The notes under the pieces were generated by a model that worked only from the letters and a program-made list of their open reading frames with translations, was not told the origin of the DNA and searched no databases. 10,888 bases of DNA, from contig CAJWER010000085.1 in assembly GCA_913030785.1 (NCBI GenBank), positions 1-10,888 of the forward strand, read 5' to 3'. Position 1 is the stretch's first letter. The number at the start of each line of letters is the position of its first letter. Of the stretch, positions 6,865 to 10,888 are shown piece by piece. This stretch comes from an uncultured Chloroflexota bacterium. Lineage in GTDB: Bacteria; Chloroflexota; Dehalococcoidia; Lucifugimonadales; CAJWER01. A program made the translations under genes and the position numbers.

Positions 6865-7827
6865 ATGGATGTGACCCTCAGCGTTAAGAGGTTCAACCCG
6901 GACTCGGACAGACCCGAGGTCTTCTACCAGGACTACCAGATCGAGATGTCTGACTCGGCGACGGTGCTGGACGGCCTGATCAAGATACGGGAAGAGATCG
7001 ATGGGACGTTGGCGCTCCGGTGTTCGTGTCGTAGTGCCATATGCGGCTCCTGCGCAATGCGTGTCAACGGTCAGGCGATGCTGGCCTGCAACACCAAGAT
7101 CATTGACGTGATCTCGAAGGAAGACGGCAAGGTAGTCGTTGAGCCTGCGGGCAACCTCGAAGTGATCAAGGACCTGGTGGTCGATTTCCAGCCGTTCTGG
7201 GACAAGGTCCGGGCTGTGGACCCGTGGCTCAAGCCCGAAGGACCTGAGCCGGGCCCGGACCACGAGTATGTGGCGGACAACGACGACATGCTCGACCTGG
7301 CCGGCCCGATGGCCTGCATAATGTGCGGGGCGTGTGTGTCGGACTGCACGGTGCTTGAGGTCGACGATAGCTTCCTGGGACCCGCGGCGCTGGCGAAGGC
7401 GTACCGATTCGTAGGCGACCCACGAGACGGCGCCGCACAGTCGCGGCTCGGAGACCTCAACGAGCCGGGCGGAATGTGGGACTGCACTCGCTGCATGATG
7501 TGCGTCGAGGTGTGCCCCAAGGGCGTGGACCCCATGGGCCGAATCATGGCACTGAGGGATAAGGCTATGGAAGCTGGCTACAACAAGACCTACGGCGCCC
7601 GCCACGCAACCGTGTTCACGGAGATGGTTGAGCACAGCGGTCGTGTTGACGAATTGAGGCTGCCTCTCAAGACCAAAGGGATATTCAACGTTCCCGAGAT
7701 GATCAAGCTATTGCCTGTTGGCATCCGTGCGCAACTCCGTGGCAAGATGCCGCCCATCATTCACAAGAAAAACCCTGGACAAGAGTATGTCCGCCGCATC
7801 TTCAAGAAAGTAGAGAGTGACCGATGA
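6865..7827 (+). CDS. sdhB: Succinate dehydrogenase iron-sulfur subunit with an extra cluster cysteine
   Basis: SdhB relays electrons from FAD in SdhA through three Fe-S clusters to the third subunit and quinone. It has 320 aa, longer than the usual 230-260 because of a C-terminal tail. The N-terminal ferredoxin domain has [2Fe-2S] ligands C55, C60, C63 and C75. The C-terminal domain has C151, C154, C157, C161 (CIMCGACVSDC) and C207, C210, C213, C217 (CTRCMMCVEVCPKG). C210 occupies the position that is a non-cysteine (Ile or Val) in E. coli SdhB and FrdB, where the third cluster is [3Fe-4S]. A cysteine there predicts a second [4Fe-4S], as in Sulfolobus-type class E enzymes. The start was set at ATG 6865 because GGAG lies 7 bases upstream and the typical N-terminus follows; an ATG at 6823 would add 14 unlikely residues. 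The stop overlaps the next start by 4 bases (ATGA). Confidence 0.95.
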   Translation: MDVTLSVKRFNPDSDRPEVFYQDYQIEMSDSATVLDGLIKIREEIDGTLALRCSCRSAICGSCAMRVNGQAMLACNTKIIDVISKEDGKVVVEPAGNLEVIKDLVVDFQPFWDKVRAVDPWLKPEGPEPGPDHEYVADNDDMLDLAGPMACIMCGACVSDCTVLEVDDSFLGPAALAKAYRFVGDPRDGAAQSRLGDLNEPGGMWDCTRCMMCVEVCPKGVDPMGRIMALRDKAMEAGYNKTYGARHATVFTEMVEHSGRVDELRLPLKTKGIFNVPEMIKLLPVGIRAQLRGKMPPIIHKKNPGQEYVRRIFKKVESDR

Positions 7828-8714
7828 AGTATGCCTTCTATCCCGGGTGCGTAGCTCGTGGGGCAGCGCCAGAGCTGTTCCAATCCACCATGGAGATCTG
7901 CAAGGTACTGGGCATCGAGCTTGACTATGAGCCGATGCGCACGGCGTCTTGCACAGGCTCCGGCATACTACAGGAAAAGAACCTTCGTCTGGCAGACACT
8001 CTCAACGCACGGAATCTGGCCCTGGCCGAGAAATCTGGGCTGCCTCTGCTGACGATATGCAGCACCTGCCAGGGGGTCATGTCTCAGGCCAATGAACGGC
8101 TGAAGGCCGATCCGGAATACCTGGCCTCGATCAACGCGGACCTGGCCGAAGAGGGCCTTGAGTACAGCGGCAACGCTGAACCGAAGCACCTGCTGTGGGT
8201 TCTCGTTGAGGACGTGGGACTCGAGAAGCTCAAGTCGCTGGTGGTTTCGCCGCTGACCGGTTTCAAGGCGGCCCCTTTCTACGGCTGCTACCTTGTCCGC
8301 CCGACCTCAGCCCTGGAGTTTGAGGCGCACCCCGAGCGCGAAGACTCTCTGGAGAGGGTCATCGAGGCGCTTGGGGCTTCGGTAGTGGACTTCCCCGGCA
8401 AGACGGCCTGCTGCGGATTTCCCATACTGACGATCAACGAAAAGAACTCGGTGAAGATGGTTGCTAACCACACCATTGATGCCAAGGACAGGGGCGCAGA
8501 CGCGATGGTGACTCCGTGCCCGCTGTGCCACCTGAACCTGGACGGGTTCCAACCCCAGGCCGCAGCGGCCGCTGCCAGGCCCATCGATATGCCTATCTTG
8601 CATCTGCCTCAGATGCTTGGGCTCGCCCTGGGAATAGCCCCGAAGGCGCTGCGTCTCAACAACCACATCATGTCAACCAAAAAGATGCTCAGTGAGGTCG
8701 CCCTCTCCCCTTAA
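7824..8714 (+). CDS. sdhE: HdrB-like CCG-domain third subunit of succinate dehydrogenase (class E)
   Basis: This 296-aa protein belongs to the heterodisulfide reductase subunit B/CCG family. In class E complexes it replaces the haem-b membrane anchors and is thought to bring SdhAB to the membrane and quinone. It is not the small FAD-assembly factor also called SdhE. Two CCG motifs are present. The C-terminal one is complete: C155, C196-C197-G198, C232 and C235. The N-terminal one has C9, C43, C79 and C82 but Ser42 where HdrB has the first cysteine of the pair. In HdrB, five cysteines bind each non-cubane [4Fe-4S] cluster, so the first cluster is probably altered or absent. No transmembrane helix is evident; the tail (LPQMLGLALGIAPKAL) is a mildly hydrophobic helix typical of the family. 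The 4-base overlap with sdhB implies coupled translation. No sdhF-like gene follows. Confidence 0.92.
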   Translation: MKYAFYPGCVARGAAPELFQSTMEICKVLGIELDYEPMRTASCTGSGILQEKNLRLADTLNARNLALAEKSGLPLLTICSTCQGVMSQANERLKADPEYLASINADLAEEGLEYSGNAEPKHLLWVLVEDVGLEKLKSLVVSPLTGFKAAPFYGCYLVRPTSALEFEAHPEREDSLERVIEALGASVVDFPGKTACCGFPILTINEKNSVKMVANHTIDAKDRGADAMVTPCPLCHLNLDGFQPQAAAAAARPIDMPILHLPQMLGLALGIAPKALRLNNHIMSTKKMLSEVALSP

Positions 8715-8820
8715 ACCCACGCGACCCGTGGCAGCCCCATCTACCTCCGCTCCGGGCTGTCCTACGCGGTAGCGCGGGATTCAACTCCACGCGAATCAGG
8801 ATGGGGTCGCACGCCGAGCG

Positions 8821-8826
8821 AAGGAG
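8821..8826 (+). promoter_or_regulatory. Shine-Dalgarno site fixing the TTG start of the RND pump
   Basis: AAGGAG lies 7 bases before TTG 8834. It is a near-ideal site and sets the start ahead of the ATG ten bases inside the next codons. The 119-base gap after sdhE otherwise shows only a 5-bp stem (8717-8731) and no clear promoter or terminator. Confidence 0.75.
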
Positions 8827-8833
8827 ACCTAAC

Positions 8834-10888
8834 TTGAGCTTCCTGACCGTGATGGCGTTGCGACGCCGCTCCGTGACCGTCCTCGTGATCCTGATGGTGT
8901 TGGCAGGTGGACTGTTCACCTACACTAATTTGCAGGTCGAACTGTTCCCCGAAATCGAATTCCCACTGCTGATCGTCACTACCTTTTACCCATCTGCCAA
9001 CCCTGACGCCGTGGTTTCGGACGTAACAGAGCCCATCGAGAACGCCGTGGCAGGGCTAAAGGGTATCGACGGTGTGCAGACGGTTTCGTCCGAGAATCTG
9101 TCGATGGTGCTCGCAACGTTCGTGTTCGGGACCGACATGGAGGAGGCGGAGGCGACCCTATCCGCCAAAATGTCCGGTCTGAGCTTTCCCGCAGCGGTTG
9201 GTGATCCGCGTGTCGCCCGCATCAATCCCGAGCAGTTTCCTGTGATGCAGTTCAGCGTTCTCTCAGACATGGACGTCGCCGATCTGCAAGGAGTTGTTGA
9301 GAAGCAGATCCTGCCGGTGATCCTGTCAGTGGACGGTGTTCTCGATGTTGAGGTATCGGGGACGGTGGACCAGCAGGTGTTCGTGACCATTTCTCCCGAT
9401 GCCCTCGCAGAACACGGCATCTCCCTTCTGCAAGTGGCAGGCGCACTTCAAGATAACAACGTTACACTCCCAGCCGGGTCAATCACGGAGGAAGGGCAGA
9501 CCTTCCCGGTGCGGACGACCCACACTTACGGGTCGCTGGAAGAGCTGAGCGCCCTGGTTGTCGGATTCGCCGGAGCGCGTGGCGCAGAGTCCGCATCCTC
9601 ACGACCCACGCCGGTTACTCTGGCAGATGTTGCGACGGTGGCGCTGGGCGCGGGCCCTGCCTCCAGTCTATCTCGCACCAACGGACAACCCAGCATTGGC
9701 ATCGGCGTGCTAAAGGGTGCTGAAGCCAACACAGTCGAAGTCACCGAGGAGATAAAGCAGCGGTTGGCGGAAATAACCGGGCTTCCTCCCGGAGTCGAGA
9801 TAATCACACTACTCGACGACGGGCCTGAGATCCAGGCTGAGATCGACACGCTCCAGGATGAAGGCCTCTACGGGTTCTTGTTCGCCATGGCCGTTGTGTT
9901 CCTGTTCTTGCTCACGGTGCGGCCTTCGATCCTCCGAGGCCTGATTTTGACGCTTAGGCCCACGCTCGTCATTGGTCTCTCTATTCCCCTTAGTATCTTC
10001 ACTGGAATTCTCCTGATGGGCGCCTATGGTATGTCGCTGAACTTCATGACACTGGGCGGGTTGGCGATCTCTGTTGGCCGGGTCGTGGACGACAGCATTG
10101 TGGTCCTCGAGAATTTTTACAGGCATATGCGACAGGGCGAGGACCGCTTCAAGACCGCTCTCGTGGCCACCAGAGAGGTCGCGCCTGCGATTACCGCTTC
10201 GACATTGACCACCATCGTGGTGTTCCTGCCTCTGGCCTTCATCAAGGGGCTGGTGGGCTCCTTCTTCCTGCCCTTTGCGCTGACGGTTAGTTTCGCGCTG
10301 ATCGCCTCGCTGATAGTGGCGCTGACCGCGGTGCCGGTTGTTGGTGCGATCCTGCTGCGCCGAGGGGATATGCCCGATGTGGATGAGGAGGATGGCGAAA
10401 GTGAATTGACCGCAACGTGGATGCAGCGGGCATACCTGCCGGTGCTACTGTGGTCGCTTCGGCACAAGGCTGCCACGCTCTTGATCGCCGTGGCGTCGAC
10501 GGCAGCAGGCCTGGCGCTGGTCCTTGTCATCCCAATAACACTGTTTCCTTCGGGCGGCGAACGCTTCTTGACGATCGACATGACCTTGCCGCCAGGCACT
10601 TCGATCGAGACCACGATGTCCGAGGCTGAAGAGATCGAGGACAAGCTGGCGGAGTTGGTCGGCCTGGGGCAGGTTGATGCCTATCTGACAACAATCGGCA
10701 CCCCCGAGGGCGGATTTTCGCCAAATGGACCCGCCGCCCAAGGTGGCAATAGTAGTGCAAACGTCCTCGTGCGCCTGACGGAGTCTGCACCCAAGGACAT
10801 CACCGAGAATCTGCGTGAGACGTTCTCGTCGGACGAATCACGGTACGTCGCCGTAACGGAAATCCGCAATGGGCCGCCGGCCGGTGGC
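8834..10888 (+). CDS. RND-family efflux transporter (AcrB/SwrC type), N-terminal 685 residues
   Basis: This is a proton-driven inner-membrane exporter of the resistance-nodulation-division superfamily, of the hydrophobe/amphiphile (HAE) type. Family length is about 1040 aa, so roughly the last third lies outside the window. TM1 follows a short N-terminus (residues ~12-30). The first extracytoplasmic domain starts with the hallmark VELFPEIEFPLL. TM2 begins at ~344. TM4 carries the proton-relay pair D419-D420 in GRVVDDSIVVLEN. TM5, with STLTTIVVFLPLAF, and TM6 follow. TM7 spans ~546-570 and leads into the second extracytoplasmic domain (FPSGGERFL). Translation starts at TTG 8834. An Ala/Ser-rich insert (GFAGARGAESASSRP) sits in the first loop. 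No membrane-fusion or outer-membrane partner is in view. If the host is single-membraned, as Chloroflexota are often thought to be, the pump would act like SwrC of Bacillus; that is inference. Substrate unknown. Confidence 0.95.
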   Translation, partial: MSFLTVMALRRRSVTVLVILMVLAGGLFTYTNLQVELFPEIEFPLLIVTTFYPSANPDAVVSDVTEPIENAVAGLKGIDGVQTVSSENLSMVLATFVFGTDMEEAEATLSAKMSGLSFPAAVGDPRVARINPEQFPVMQFSVLSDMDVADLQGVVEKQILPVILSVDGVLDVEVSGTVDQQVFVTISPDALAEHGISLLQVAGALQDNNVTLPAGSITEEGQTFPVRTTHTYGSLEELSALVVGFAGARGAESASSRPTPVTLADVATVALGAGPASSLSRTNGQPSIGIGVLKGAEANTVEVTEEIKQRLAEITGLPPGVEIITLLDDGPEIQAEIDTLQDEGLYGFLFAMAVVFLFLLTVRPSILRGLILTLRPTLVIGLSIPLSIFTGILLMGAYGMSLNFMTLGGLAISVGRVVDDSIVVLENFYRHMRQGEDRFKTALVATREVAPAITASTLTTIVVFLPLAFIKGLVGSFFLPFALTVSFALIASLIVALTAVPVVGAILLRRGDMPDVDEEDGESELTATWMQRAYLPVLLWSLRHKAATLLIAVASTAAGLALVLVIPITLFPSGGERFLTIDMTLPPGTSIETTMSEAEEIEDKLAELVGLGQVDAYLTTIGTPEGGFSPNGPAAQGGNSSANVLVRLTESAPKDITENLRETFSSDESRYVAVTEIRNGPPAGG

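Noticed and set aside
6813..6887. A 24-codon plus-strand frame beginning in the sdhA-sdhB gap
   Set aside because: It overlaps the sdhB start in another frame, has no good ribosome site and no recognisable peptide.
8717..8731. CCACG/CGTGG stem just after sdhE
   Set aside because: Only 5 bp with no T-run, so too weak to call a terminator.

Overview
The window looks like ordinary chromosomal DNA of a GC-rich, respiring bacterium. The best guess is Chloroflexota (Dehalococcoidia/SAR202-like). This rests on the succinate dehydrogenase whose third subunit is HdrB-like instead of a haem-b membrane anchor, a CaiD-like enoyl-CoA hydratase, an ERAP1_C-type M1 aminopeptidase and an RND transporter. 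That assignment comes from gene-content knowledge and not from a marker gene, so it is only moderately firm.

Layout. Positions 1-4115 are on the minus strand: an M1 zinc aminopeptidase (start 3224, open at the left edge) and, upstream of it, an enoyl-CoA hydratase/isomerase (TTG start at 4115). A 199-base divergent gap follows, with a G-quadruplex-type motif. The plus strand then carries a decayed two-FHA-domain gene broken by an in-frame TAG (about 4315-4896), a strong 16-bp terminator hairpin (4950-4989), a promoter with a CRP/FNR-like palindrome over its -10 box, and the genes sdhA (5079-6752), sdhB (6865-7827) and sdhE/hdrB-like (7824-8714). An RND efflux pump starts at TTG 8834 and runs off the right edge. 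I see no tRNA, rRNA, CRISPR array, IS element or phage gene.

How the genes work together. SdhA, SdhB and the CCG-domain protein form one cytoplasmic/peripheral succinate:quinone oxidoreductase of the class E kind. SdhA carries the FAD-linking His and the active-site motifs. SdhB has a fourth cysteine in its third cluster site, predicting [4Fe-4S] where classical SDH has [3Fe-4S]. The third subunit has one complete and one incomplete CCG cluster motif. The flanking genes have no evident link to this complex.

The main oddities are three. The M1 aminopeptidase frame changes identity near position 860: its last ~285 codons do not look like an M1 peptidase and use a different leucine codon. The FHA gene has a point nonsense codon at an otherwise perfectly preserved domain position. 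The sdh promoter contains a CRP-like palindrome. I did not find a convincing undescribed multi-gene system.
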